Origin: Bacteroidia bacterium
GTDB taxonomy: Bacteria > Bacteroidota > Bacteroidia > B-17B0 > Aurantibacillaceae
Assembly: GCA_022841465.1 (NCBI GenBank)
Contig: JALHRL010000019.1
Span: forward strand, 1 to 64,000
Reading direction: 5' to 3'
DNA length: 64,000 nucleotides
Position numbers and translations under genes: made by a program
Shown here: one piece after another, positions 20,701 to 28,315 of the stretch
Numbering within the stretch: position 1 is the first letter of the stretch
How the letters are laid out: each line of letters begins with the position of its first letter
The notes under the pieces: model-generated
The model's input: only the letters and a program-made list of their open reading frames with translations
The model's database searches: none
What the model was told of the DNA's origin: nothing

Positions 20701-22282
20701 TTTAACCATTTCTGTTATTTCAAATACAGATGTGCCGGCATTTACAGCAACAATACTGCCTGCAACATGTAATGGTACCAACACCAATAACGATGGTACA
20801 ATTTTAATTTCAGGCAATGGGGTAAAATATGATTATGTAAGCGGAACAAGCTATACCGGCACAGCTACTTATGTAACCGCAACAAATATACCTACCACAG
20901 GAATTGTAACTAATACCCTAACAAATCCAACAGGTATTGAGCCTTATACTTTAAGAATTTATGGCAGTAATGGTTGCTTTAAAGATACAACCTTGTACTT
21001 AACACCGGTTAATTGCAACAACACTGTTTTTGGTTTAACCAAGGCCGCAGGAACTCCAAGTTTGGTGAATAATAAATATCAAATAACATACACTATAACA
21101 CTTGTAAATGCTTCATTAACCGATAACTTAACCAATGTTGCATTAACAGAAAATTTAAGTGTCACATTCCCGCTTCCTACAAGTTATAGTGTAATTAGTG
21201 CGCCAGCAATTACATCTATGGGTAGCAGTTTAACTATAAATCCTTTGTTTGATGGTAACACTGATGTTAATTTAACAACCGCTGCTAACAGCACTTTATT
21301 GGCAAATAAACGAGATACGATTGTATTTACCGTTGAAATTACACCAAATGGCTTCTTTGGTCCGTTTGTAAATTCAGTAATTGGAACTGCGTTAGATATA
21401 AATAGCTTAACAGTTGCAGATAGCAGTAACGATGGTTTTAGTTGGGATCCTGATGCAGATGGAAGTCCAACAAACAACAACATTCCTACAGTGGTTAATT
21501 TAAATCCAAACTCTGTATTGGGTGTTGCAAAGGCAGGAATGTTATCTGAAAAATTAACGGATAACACCTACGATGTAACTTACATTGTAACCGTAAAAAA
21601 CTTTGGAAATGATACACTAAGCAATGTTCAGGTAAAAGACAATTTAACGATAACCGTGCCTTTACCTGCACAATACAGTTTAAAGAGTGGGCCTATAGTA
21701 ACAGGTACGCTGTTAACAGCAAACAGCAGTTTTAACGGAGCAAGCAATACAGATTTATTAGTTGCAAACTTAAGTAAACTAGCACCGGGCGCTTCAGATA
21801 CAATAAGGTTTACCATAAATGTAAGTCCTGATACGGTTTCTGTTTTGGTGAATAGTGCTTTTGCTTCTGCAACCAATCAATTTACAACAACCGTAAGAGA
21901 TACTTCAGAAACAGGATACAATGCCGATCCGAATGGAAACGGAAATCCTAATGAAACAAACGAATCAAATCCAACCATAGTAAAAATACCGGATACTAAT
22001 TTTATAATCCCTGAAGTGTTTACACCTAATGGAGATGGTAAAAACGATTTTTTTGTAGTGAAAGGATTAAACGGTAGGAAAATTAAATTAATTGTGTTTA
22101 ACCGATGGGGGAATAAGGTATTTGAACAAACCGAATACGATAATACTTGGGATGGAACAGCAAATGTTAGCTCTTTGGTAATTGGCAAAAATAAATTACC
22201 TGTAGGCACCTATTATTACGTGTTAGAATTTTTAGATGGTGAAGATAAAGCTAAAACCGGATTTGTTGTATTGCAGTATTAA
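14789..22282 (+). CDS. Giant T9SS-exported adhesin with 21 Ig/PKD-like repeats
   Basis: 2497 residues. A Sec signal peptide (residues 1-24) is followed by a Cys-rich N-terminal region. About 21 tandem modules (residues ~290-1820, mean period about 219 bp or 73 residues) follow the pattern ICSGxxxTLxASGAxxYTWxPG ... TTxYTVTG ... C. Each has one Cys near the start and one near the end, suggesting one disulfide per module. Two divergent SGPS-type modules come next, then two DUF11-like domains (from ~2079 and ~2244). The end is a CHU_C/gliding-motility C-terminal domain (~2405-2497; EVFTPNGDGKNDFF, VFNRWGNKVFE). By family knowledge this domain targets proteins to the T9SS, often with a PorP/SprF partner, and such a gene follows directly. 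Role as a motility or attachment adhesin (SprB-like) is inferred. Confidence 0.9.
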   Translation: MKQILKSRFFIALFLVFTSSIGYASHALPLVNFNYTVGPTGVTISAFSNSATCGGGPYWMQVEVSCTPFGLNGNMPPCLSNTLTNWTNPSTSYVSYPFFNSLLNVPNYTQANGWPDQCINEPYNNVFIPHGYFCPGQVMYFRAREIVMLNSSLGPWTSVFSFTVPGTPPAVCSPSLTHSPATTVSSPMCPGSTLLSILNPNCPLACSATLAPSCITSTVYYKYYSSASTTPTITTSTTLSIPSVTATTTFTVFKTDSCGGTGFCPPKSNCNLPGGGWPIVTTVFVSTPVLNLSASSNSICSGNSVTLTASGATSYTWLPGSLTGSTVVVNPTSTTVYSVTGANINCSVTETISISVSTGPTITPTASSTLICSGLSTTLSASGASSYTWFPGNLSGTSVVVSPTSTTQYTVTGTATTSCIGSSVITVSVINTPTININSNPPTVCLGGSATLTASGATSYTWMPGSVIGSSMVVTPTISTLYTIFGAIATCTNSNSIGVSVFPVPTVSASASQTNICIGDAIVLNASGSASSYTWYPGGFTGSSILVAPSSNTTYTVIGTNLTCTNSSTVSVIVNSLPIVSAVSNPTGICEGSGSSATLSASGASSYTWIPGNIVSSSIVVTPTVSTSYTVSGTSAAGCVSNNTTVTIFVVPVPTVNATSSSTAICAGSSATLSASGALAYTWQPGNLNSSSIIVSPLVSTIYTVTGLNGNCTDIFTLSLVVNPNPAVNASASPTLICSGEGSTLTALGAISYTWNPGNITGSSVGVSPLTTSQYTLTGSNAFGCISTAVVNVSVNATPTIILSSNPTVLCIGNTATLSASGASNFTWNPGNLNASSVTVSPLANTIYTVTGESNNCTSSNTLNLNVSPFPTVTASASPTLICASGSATLSGLGATSYTWNPGNLIGANVVVNPTVLTTYTVTGSNGFCSNTATVVVNTNATPTIITNATPTNICSGSNSTVGLSASGATSYTWNPGSLSGSAITVTPNTTTVYTVTGTSTAGCLGTQTVSVLVSPTPTINVSSTSTAVCVGNTVGVSAIGATTYTWNPGNLTGSNVTVNPTSTTVYTVVGNTGICSSSNTISILVNPNPTVSATSNPTIICAGNNATLTGIGASSYTWMPGLLTGTSVVVSPTTTTIYTVTGFNGTCFGTNTVAVNINPSPSMTMFVTPTVICQGSNVLFNFLGVVSATLQPGNLTGTSVISALPSSSTIYTLTGSNSFGCTDTKTAQIIVNPNPTITVMNGAFPFLTGTVCAGSSLTLTAFGATNYTWSPIMITNSVAVVSPTINTTYVVTGSHTTGCSSFLTVTVNVVPLPTIAAVASPTLKCSNVSSTLTATGGVTYIWYPGALPGGTVVVNPLTTTNYTVVGSNGTCTNSAIVTLSVIPSPTINTFGFPPNICSGSSGTIGANGAISYTWFPGAINSQTIVVTPTATTIYTVLGTNGFGCTGTATRTVNVIPTPTINPIATPSLICGSGSSTLTVTGANNYTWNPGPLTGSVVIVSPTLSTTYTVTGNVGPCSNTRTVTVTVSPVPTLAVSSSFTSACANTSNTLTASGALTYTWMPGASTGSSIVIAPLVSTTYSVTGANAAGCTTTSLITINVISGPTVSLSASNNTICSGNTTTITPSGASNYTLLPGALSGTIFTVTPSVTTTYTVFGENLNGCPGINTIQIVVVPIPTINISASSSGICIGNTVTLTASGASSYTWLPPVAAVTPTITDTPTITTTYSVVGSNSLGCTSSATITVTVTPLPIITALSSATLVCENSPLTLIAMGATNYTWMPGSLSGGTVVANPSVSTTYTVFGNNGGCNASATVQVNVTPGPQSVTASTTGSITCLVSNVGLLGNTTSTNVSYLWSGPSAFTSTLQSPTNVTVTGTYSLTVTDINTGCSITATTAVIANTTIPNFSVTSSGNLGCINTVTLFATSSTSAGITYTWSGPSSFTSAIQNPTINVAGDYTVSAFDFSSGCVNSLTISVISNTDVPAFTATILPATCNGTNTNNDGTILISGNGVKYDYVSGTSYTGTATYVTATNIPTTGIVTNTLTNPTGIEPYTLRIYGSNGCFKDTTLYLTPVNCNNTVFGLTKAAGTPSLVNNKYQITYTITLVNASLTDNLTNVALTENLSVTFPLPTSYSVISAPAITSMGSSLTINPLFDGNTDVNLTTAANSTLLANKRDTIVFTVEITPNGFFGPFVNSVIGTALDINSLTVADSSNDGFSWDPDADGSPTNNNIPTVVNLNPNSVLGVAKAGMLSEKLTDNTYDVTYIVTVKNFGNDTLSNVQVKDNLTITVPLPAQYSLKSGPIVTGTLLTANSSFNGASNTDLLVANLSKLAPGASDTIRFTINVSPDTVSVLVNSAFASATNQFTTTVRDTSETGYNADPNGNGNPNETNESNPTIVKIPDTNFIIPEVFTPNGDGKNDFFVVKGLNGRKIKLIVFNRWGNKVFEQTEYDNTWDGTANVSSLVIGKNKLPVGTYYYVLEFLDGEDKAKTGFVVLQY
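15650..20250 (+). repeat. In-frame tandem Ig/PKD-like repeat array (21 units)
   Basis: The YTW core recurs from about 15728 to 20117 in 21 copies at a mean spacing of about 219 bp. Copies are clearly homologous in protein but diverged in DNA, so the array is old and not freshly expanded. Copies 13 (no Trp), 14 (YTWSP), 19 (YTLLP) and 20 (YTWLPP) deviate most in the core. Confidence 0.9.
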
Positions 22283-22300
22283 TAAATAGAGAAATTGAAG

Positions 22301-23251
22301 ATGAAAAAAACAAATAAAATAAAATTTAGTATTGTAATTACAATATTGATTTTAGCAAATGTAAACCTTAAAGCACAGTACGATGCCATGTTTACACAGT
22401 ATATGTTTAATGAAATGTTTATTAATCCTGCAGTTGCCGGTAGCAAAGAAGCAATGAATGTTACCATGTTGCACCGTCAGCAATGGTTAAACTTTCCGGG
22501 AAGACCTGTTACAACTACATTTGCACTGCATGGGCCGTTAATGAACAATAAAATGGGCTTAGGCTTAAGTGTTTTAAATGAGCGTATAGGTAAATTAAAC
22601 AGAAATTTGGTTTATGCAACTTATGCTTACCGTGTAAAAATTGATAAAAAAAGTACATTATCGTTTGGTTTAAATGGCGGTATTCACAATCAAATTAATA
22701 AACTTTCAGAGCTAAAAGCTATAGAAGAAGGTGATTTGCAAACTTCACAAAACACACCCAGTTTATTGGCTCCTAATTTTGGATTTGGTACATATTACAG
22801 TTCTGATAAATGGTACGTTGGTTTATCGATACCTCGTATGATAGATGATGCCTACGTTTTTGAGCAAAACGGAAATGTAAAACAAACCATTAGTGTTAAA
22901 CCTGAAAAATTTCATTACTATTTAACCGGTGGTTACGTGTTTACATTAAGCGAAAGTTTAAAATTAAAATCGCAGGCAATGGTTAAAATGGTTCAAAATG
23001 CACCTATACAATTTGAAGTAAATGCAAATTTCTTAATTAAAGAAATTATTTGGGCTGGTGCTTCTTACCGCAGTGGTTCTAACGTAGCGGCAATTTTAGG
23101 TGTACAAGTTAGTCCGCAATTTCTTGCCACTTATTCTTTTGATTACGGTTTAAACGCCATTCAAAAATATTCACAAGGTTCACACGAGATTGCATTATCC
23201 TATTTGTTTGCTTATAAAGGAAAGAAAATTGTAACACCACGTTATTTTTAA
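22301..23251 (+). CDS. PorP/SprF family outer-membrane protein
   Basis: 316 residues from the ATG at 22301; a TTG six bases upstream is in frame but adds only two residues before the signal peptide. The mature start QYDAMFTQYMFNEMFINPAVAG is the PorP/SprF hallmark. The family is a beta-barrel; SprF of Flavobacterium is needed for secretion of the adhesin SprB and is encoded next to it. The gene lies 18 bp after the giant CHU_C adhesin and 7 bp before the OmpA-like gene, so it probably serves the adhesin specifically. Confidence 0.93.
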   Translation: MKKTNKIKFSIVITILILANVNLKAQYDAMFTQYMFNEMFINPAVAGSKEAMNVTMLHRQQWLNFPGRPVTTTFALHGPLMNNKMGLGLSVLNERIGKLNRNLVYATYAYRVKIDKKSTLSFGLNGGIHNQINKLSELKAIEEGDLQTSQNTPSLLAPNFGFGTYYSSDKWYVGLSIPRMIDDAYVFEQNGNVKQTISVKPEKFHYYLTGGYVFTLSESLKLKSQAMVKMVQNAPIQFEVNANFLIKEIIWAGASYRSGSNVAAILGVQVSPQFLATYSFDYGLNAIQKYSQGSHEIALSYLFAYKGKKIVTPRYF

Positions 23252-23258
23252 TTGAATT

Positions 23259-25454
23259 ATGAAAAGAAATTTTATTTATACCCTTTTGTTTGTTTTTTTC
23301 GGCGTTACAATAAACGCACAATCAAAAGTAATTGCTAAAGCCGATAAGCTTTTTGCAATGCAAGCTTATGCAGAGGCAATACCCTTGTACGAAAAAGCAT
23401 TAAAAAAAGATGAAAACAATACTAATATATTGGCAAATCTTGGCGATTGTTACCGATTAACAAACAACATACAAGGGCAAATTAAATGTTACGGTAAATT
23501 AATTACCGCCGGTAGTGCAAAAGACATTCATAAATTATATTACGGACAAGCATTAACAGAAATCGGACAAAGAGAAAACGCTACAAAATACTTTGAAGAA
23601 TATTTAGCAGATGCGCGTGGAAAAACCTTGGCTTCCTCTGCCGCAAAAATGAAAATGTATACTAAAAATGCAGATGCTTATCAACTAACTTTAGCCGGAT
23701 TTAATTCAGAGCAAAATGATTTTTCTGCGGTAAAATTTATGGATGAAGTTATTTTTGTTTCATCTCGAAGCAAAACCAAATGGATTAACACAAAACATGC
23801 ATGGACAGGAGAAAGCTTTACTAAAGTTTATACCTATCAAAGTGCCGGAGATAATTACGAGAATGTGGTGAAATTATTTATGGGCGATTTAAATTCTAAA
23901 TACAACGATGGTCCTGTTTGTTTTTCTGATGAAGGAAGAAAAGTATATTTTACAAGAAATAATTTTGGAAGCAAATACAAATCAAAAGATGGTACTTATA
24001 AATTGAAAATATTTGAAGCGAGTTTAAACTACTCAGGTTTTGATAGCGTAGCCATTATGTCGTTTGTTACGAACGATGATAATTTTGCGCATCCAACTGT
24101 TAGCAAAGATGGTAACACCATGTATTTTGTAAGCGACATGCCCGGAGGTTTTGGTGGATTGGATATTTATGTTTGTAAACGTGAAGCTAATGGCGAGTGG
24201 GGCGGATGTACTAATTTAGGAATGAAGGTTAATACGCCGGGTAACGAAATGTTTCCTTTTATTGCCGATGATGGTAAATTGTATTTTTCTTCAAACGGAC
24301 ACGATGGTTTAGGAGGATTAGATGTGTACGAAGCAAAAATGAAAGACGATAAAGCCGTTAAAATATACAATATGGGAGAGCCCGTAAATAGTGTACACGA
24401 CGATTTTTCTTATTGGTTAGATGAAACAGGAACAAAAGGATTTGTTAGTTCTAACAGAAAAAACGGCGGTATGGATGATGATGTTTATAACCTAACTGTT
24501 TTAAGAAAAGTATCGCGCGGAAAAAATGTAACTTTTGTTTTAAAAGATAAAGATAATGGTGAAGTAATTCCTAACGTAAAACTTCAAATTAATGGCGATA
24601 CAGGAACCACTAATGAAAAAGGGGAGTTTGCTTATTTGTTGGAAGATGATGTTGAATATTCTGTAGCAGTCAATAACGAAAAGTATTTTGTAGCAAAAGA
24701 TTCTTTAAACACAAAAGTATCAGAAGAAGAAGAATTTACCAGAGAAATTAAGTTAGAGAAAGATCCCAAATTATCGTTTTTGGCTTTTGTAACCGATGTA
24801 AAAAGTAAGCAAGGGTTAGAGGGCGTTAAAATTGAAATTAAAGATTTATTTGCTAATACTGTTTTTGATAATACCACTACCGGCGCAAATGGCGAATATC
24901 GCAAATCTTTAAAAGGAATGAAAATTGGCGATAAGGTGGCATTTTCAATTAAATTATCAAAAGAAGGTTATGTAACCAACGAATTAAATTTTACTACTGA
25001 AATTAAACAAGAGGGTGAAATTAAATTGCACGAGATATTAAATATGGCTTTGGGTAAAGTAGAAGTTGGTATGGACTTATCTAAAATGATAGATTTAAAA
25101 CCTATTTATTTTGATATGGGAAAATCAGTTGTTCGTAAAGATGCCGCTATTGAATTAGATAAAATTGTGAAAGTAATGAATGAGTACCCAAATATGATTA
25201 TTGAATTAGGTGCCCATACCGATTGCAGAGGTGTTGCAAAATCTAACCTAACACTTTCCGATAAACGCGCAAAAGCATCTGCTGCTTACATTATTAAAAA
25301 GGGAATTAAAAAAGATAGAATTGCAGGTAAAGGTTACGGAGAAACAAAACTATTAAATGCTTGCGCCTGCGAAGGAAAAGTACAGCCAAAATGTTCTGAA
25401 GAAGAACACAGCGCTAACCGCCGCACAGAATTTATTATTACTAAATTAAAGTAA
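23259..25454 (+). CDS. TPR/PD40/OmpA-domain envelope protein (PorE-like architecture)
   Basis: 731 residues. Signal peptide 1-21 ends in AQ; no lipobox is seen. TPR-like helices follow (~22-135), then four or more PD40 beta-propeller strands (for example VSKDGNTMYFVSDMPGGFGG and IADDGKLYFSSNGHDGLGG), then two carboxypeptidase-regulatory-like domains (~425-580). A C-terminal OmpA domain (~610-731) has the peptidoglycan-binding residues in HTDCRG and NRRTEF. This order matches PorE of Porphyromonas, which ties the T9SS to peptidoglycan, but several Bacteroidota paralogues share it. Likely role: periplasmic anchor for the adhesin/SprF pair. Confidence 0.85.
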   Translation: MKRNFIYTLLFVFFGVTINAQSKVIAKADKLFAMQAYAEAIPLYEKALKKDENNTNILANLGDCYRLTNNIQGQIKCYGKLITAGSAKDIHKLYYGQALTEIGQRENATKYFEEYLADARGKTLASSAAKMKMYTKNADAYQLTLAGFNSEQNDFSAVKFMDEVIFVSSRSKTKWINTKHAWTGESFTKVYTYQSAGDNYENVVKLFMGDLNSKYNDGPVCFSDEGRKVYFTRNNFGSKYKSKDGTYKLKIFEASLNYSGFDSVAIMSFVTNDDNFAHPTVSKDGNTMYFVSDMPGGFGGLDIYVCKREANGEWGGCTNLGMKVNTPGNEMFPFIADDGKLYFSSNGHDGLGGLDVYEAKMKDDKAVKIYNMGEPVNSVHDDFSYWLDETGTKGFVSSNRKNGGMDDDVYNLTVLRKVSRGKNVTFVLKDKDNGEVIPNVKLQINGDTGTTNEKGEFAYLLEDDVEYSVAVNNEKYFVAKDSLNTKVSEEEEFTREIKLEKDPKLSFLAFVTDVKSKQGLEGVKIEIKDLFANTVFDNTTTGANGEYRKSLKGMKIGDKVAFSIKLSKEGYVTNELNFTTEIKQEGEIKLHEILNMALGKVEVGMDLSKMIDLKPIYFDMGKSVVRKDAAIELDKIVKVMNEYPNMIIELGAHTDCRGVAKSNLTLSDKRAKASAAYIIKKGIKKDRIAGKGYGETKLLNACACEGKVQPKCSEEEHSANRRTEFIITKLK

Positions 25455-25457
25455 GAA

Positions 25458-28280
25458 ATGAAGCGTAATATCGCATTTTATTTATTTCTCTTTTTTAATT
25501 TAAAATTATTTCCCCAAGTAATTACAAGCAGTTTTATTGCTCCTGATACGGTTTGTGTTGGAGAAACATTTACCATCCAAAATACATCAACAGGGCCTGT
25601 AAATAGTACTTATTGGAATTTTTGTAATCCAACTACGGCTCAAGTTTTTTCAATGAACATTGGTGGAGTAGTTAATTCACCTGTATTTATGTCAATTGTA
25701 AAAGATGGAGGAAACCATTATGCATTTGTTTCTGAAAATTCTCCCGGGGCTTTAACAAGACTTGACTTTGGAAATACCATGACCAACCAATTTCCTGCCA
25801 CTACAAATTTTGGTAATTTGGGAGGGCAAATTCCTGGTAATGGAGAAGGAATTTTTATAGAAAAGGAAGGTTCTAATTGGTATGGTGTAATGGTTGGAGG
25901 CCCCTTAGGATCAATAGCTCGGTTAAATTTTGGAACAAACATAACCAATACACCTAATGTAGTGAATATGGGGAACATTGGCGGAATGTCATATCCACAT
26001 CGAATAAAAATAGTTCACTCTTCAGGAAATAAATATGGATTTACAGTAAACAGAAATAACAATACAATAACAAGATTTAATTTTGGTAATTCTCTAAACA
26101 ATGTACCATTAGGCACAAATCTTGGAAACTTAGGAGGGTTATCTAGTCCGAATGATTTTGATATTATTTGCTATAATGGAAATTGGCATATGTATATAAC
26201 AAATAATGGAAATAATACTCTTGTGCGTTTAGATTTTGGAAATAGTTTATTAAATACACCAATTGCAACTAATTTAGGAAATATTGGAGTTAATCAATTA
26301 AGAGCTATTTCAATTGATTTAAGCTGTGGGTCAATTAAAGGGCAAGTTACCAGTCAAATTAGCGGTTTATATGATTTAAGTTTTCCTACAGGTCCTACAG
26401 GAATTCCAACCACATCATTTGTAAGTAATACAATTTTTTCATTTCCTCATTCAATTGAAAAATTCAGAGAAGGAGATCAGTTAAACGCTTTTATTTGTAA
26501 TGCTATAGGAAATTATATATCAAGAATAACCTATACCAATTGTGCCTTTTTAATTGCAAATCAAAGTACGCTTACACCAACTCCTATTTCGTTTTCAATA
26601 CCCGGAATTTATACACTAAGTGTCCATAATAATAGTGCGCAATACAATCAATCTGTATATTGTAAAACAATAGCGGTTTTACCGGGTTTATTATCCGTTA
26701 GCGCAACGCCTACAGTTGGTTGCAGTAACACTGGATTTACTACTACTTTAAGTGCTAATGGAATTGGAAGTTTTACTTGGGAGCCCGGAAGCATTGTTGG
26801 AAGTACGGTTGTTGTTTCGCCAACTATTAGCACTATTTATACGGTTTCTACAACATCTTCTTTAACCTGTGGTAATATAAACACAATAGGCATCCAAGTA
26901 ATTCCAACACCAAGCCTTGTTCTTAATGTAAATTCAGCTACTGTTTGTTCAGGAAACTCACTAAACTTAAATGCTTCTGGTGCTTCATCATTTACATGGA
27001 ATCCGGGTGCGATTATGGGAAACAGTATTGTTATAACACCAACCTCAAGTAGTATTTATACAGTAACAGGTTCCGATGGTATTTGTACAGATAGTAAAAC
27101 AATTCAAGTGAATGTAAATCCCTCTCCAGATTTAGGAATTGGTGCAGCACCCATGCAGCTTTGTTCGGGTCAAAGTACCACGCTTAATGCAAGCGGAGCA
27201 AATTCTTATACATGGATTCCTGGTGGAACTAATAATTCAATATTTATTGTAAATCCTGCAATCACAACAACCTATACCGTAATAGGAAGTATTGGTTCTT
27301 GTTCAACCGAAGCGTCTATTCAAATTTCTGTTACTCCAACTCCAAGCATAAATGTTAATCCTTTTACAAGCAGTCTATGTATAGGAAGTAGTCAAACTTT
27401 TTCTGCAAATGGTGCGAATACTTTTACTTGGTTGCCTTTTGCTATATCCGGTAATTCAATTATAATTTCTCCTACCGTAAACACAACTTATACAATTATT
27501 GGAGAAAATGGTAATTGCATTGAAACGAAAACAATTTCAATTTTTGTTTTTCCAACCCCCACATTACAATTAAATAGTTCAGCGGGTGGGGCTTGTCTTG
27601 AATATTTACAAAACGCTACACTTACAGCAAGTGGTGCCGATACTTACACCTGGTATCCTATTCCGTTTAATCAAGCTTCTGTAATTGTAAATCCTAGTGT
27701 TTCCCTTGTATATACTGTAACTGGTTCAAATACGTTTTCCTGCAACGCAAGTAACACCATTCAAATTAATGTAACACCCAATTTACAATCTTCTATTAGT
27801 AGTAGTGTAATTTGTAAAGGTAGCAGTGTTCAATTAAAAGCCAATGGCGCCGATTACTACAATTGGTTTCCTATTCTACAAGGCGGAAATGAATTAACCA
27901 TTTTTCCTGAATTAAGCACTACTTATACCGTTCAAGGAGGTAGTGGCCCTTGCGTAAAAGAAAATTATCTATCAGTAGAAGTTTTAGATAATCCTATTGT
28001 TGAAATTCCGGAAGTTATTACTCCTAATGATGATGGAAAAAACGATCGCTTTGAAATTAAAACCAAGGCACCGGCAAAAATTGATATAAAAGTTTTTAAT
28101 AGATGGGGCGCGGAAGTTTATGCAAATTCAGAATACGATAACAGTTGGAATGGAACTTCTAATACCAATTTACTATCCATAGGAAATGGTAAATTGCCCC
28201 AAGGAACGTATTATTTTGTTATTACTATTGAATCTTGCATAAATAAAGTGGTTACTGGTTTTGTAGTGATTCAATATTAA
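25458..28280 (+). CDS. Second CHU_C adhesin with propeller-like and Ig-like repeats
   Basis: 940 residues. A Sec signal peptide ends near residue 20. Residues ~95-290 hold four units with the recurring words RLDFGN, NLGN(L/I)GG, suggesting beta-propeller blades. From ~415 to 830 there are six modules of the same ASGAxxYTWxPG type as in the giant adhesin, again with paired Cys. The C-terminus (EVITPNDDGKNDRFEIK, VFNRWGAEVYA) is a CHU_C T9SS domain. It starts 3 bp after the OmpA gene and probably shares its secretion partner. Ligand is unknown. Confidence 0.88.
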   Translation: MKRNIAFYLFLFFNLKLFPQVITSSFIAPDTVCVGETFTIQNTSTGPVNSTYWNFCNPTTAQVFSMNIGGVVNSPVFMSIVKDGGNHYAFVSENSPGALTRLDFGNTMTNQFPATTNFGNLGGQIPGNGEGIFIEKEGSNWYGVMVGGPLGSIARLNFGTNITNTPNVVNMGNIGGMSYPHRIKIVHSSGNKYGFTVNRNNNTITRFNFGNSLNNVPLGTNLGNLGGLSSPNDFDIICYNGNWHMYITNNGNNTLVRLDFGNSLLNTPIATNLGNIGVNQLRAISIDLSCGSIKGQVTSQISGLYDLSFPTGPTGIPTTSFVSNTIFSFPHSIEKFREGDQLNAFICNAIGNYISRITYTNCAFLIANQSTLTPTPISFSIPGIYTLSVHNNSAQYNQSVYCKTIAVLPGLLSVSATPTVGCSNTGFTTTLSANGIGSFTWEPGSIVGSTVVVSPTISTIYTVSTTSSLTCGNINTIGIQVIPTPSLVLNVNSATVCSGNSLNLNASGASSFTWNPGAIMGNSIVITPTSSSIYTVTGSDGICTDSKTIQVNVNPSPDLGIGAAPMQLCSGQSTTLNASGANSYTWIPGGTNNSIFIVNPAITTTYTVIGSIGSCSTEASIQISVTPTPSINVNPFTSSLCIGSSQTFSANGANTFTWLPFAISGNSIIISPTVNTTYTIIGENGNCIETKTISIFVFPTPTLQLNSSAGGACLEYLQNATLTASGADTYTWYPIPFNQASVIVNPSVSLVYTVTGSNTFSCNASNTIQINVTPNLQSSISSSVICKGSSVQLKANGADYYNWFPILQGGNELTIFPELSTTYTVQGGSGPCVKENYLSVEVLDNPIVEIPEVITPNDDGKNDRFEIKTKAPAKIDIKVFNRWGAEVYANSEYDNSWNGTSNTNLLSIGNGKLPQGTYYFVITIESCINKVVTGFVVIQY

Positions 28281-28315
28281 TTATTTCTATAGCTTTGTGT
28301 TTATTATAAAATACA

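Noticed and set aside
15457-21876. Several open frames on the - strand inside the giant adhesin gene
   Set aside because: They recur at the repeat period and read as antisense of the Thr/Ser-rich modules; none has a credible start, family motif or neighbour.
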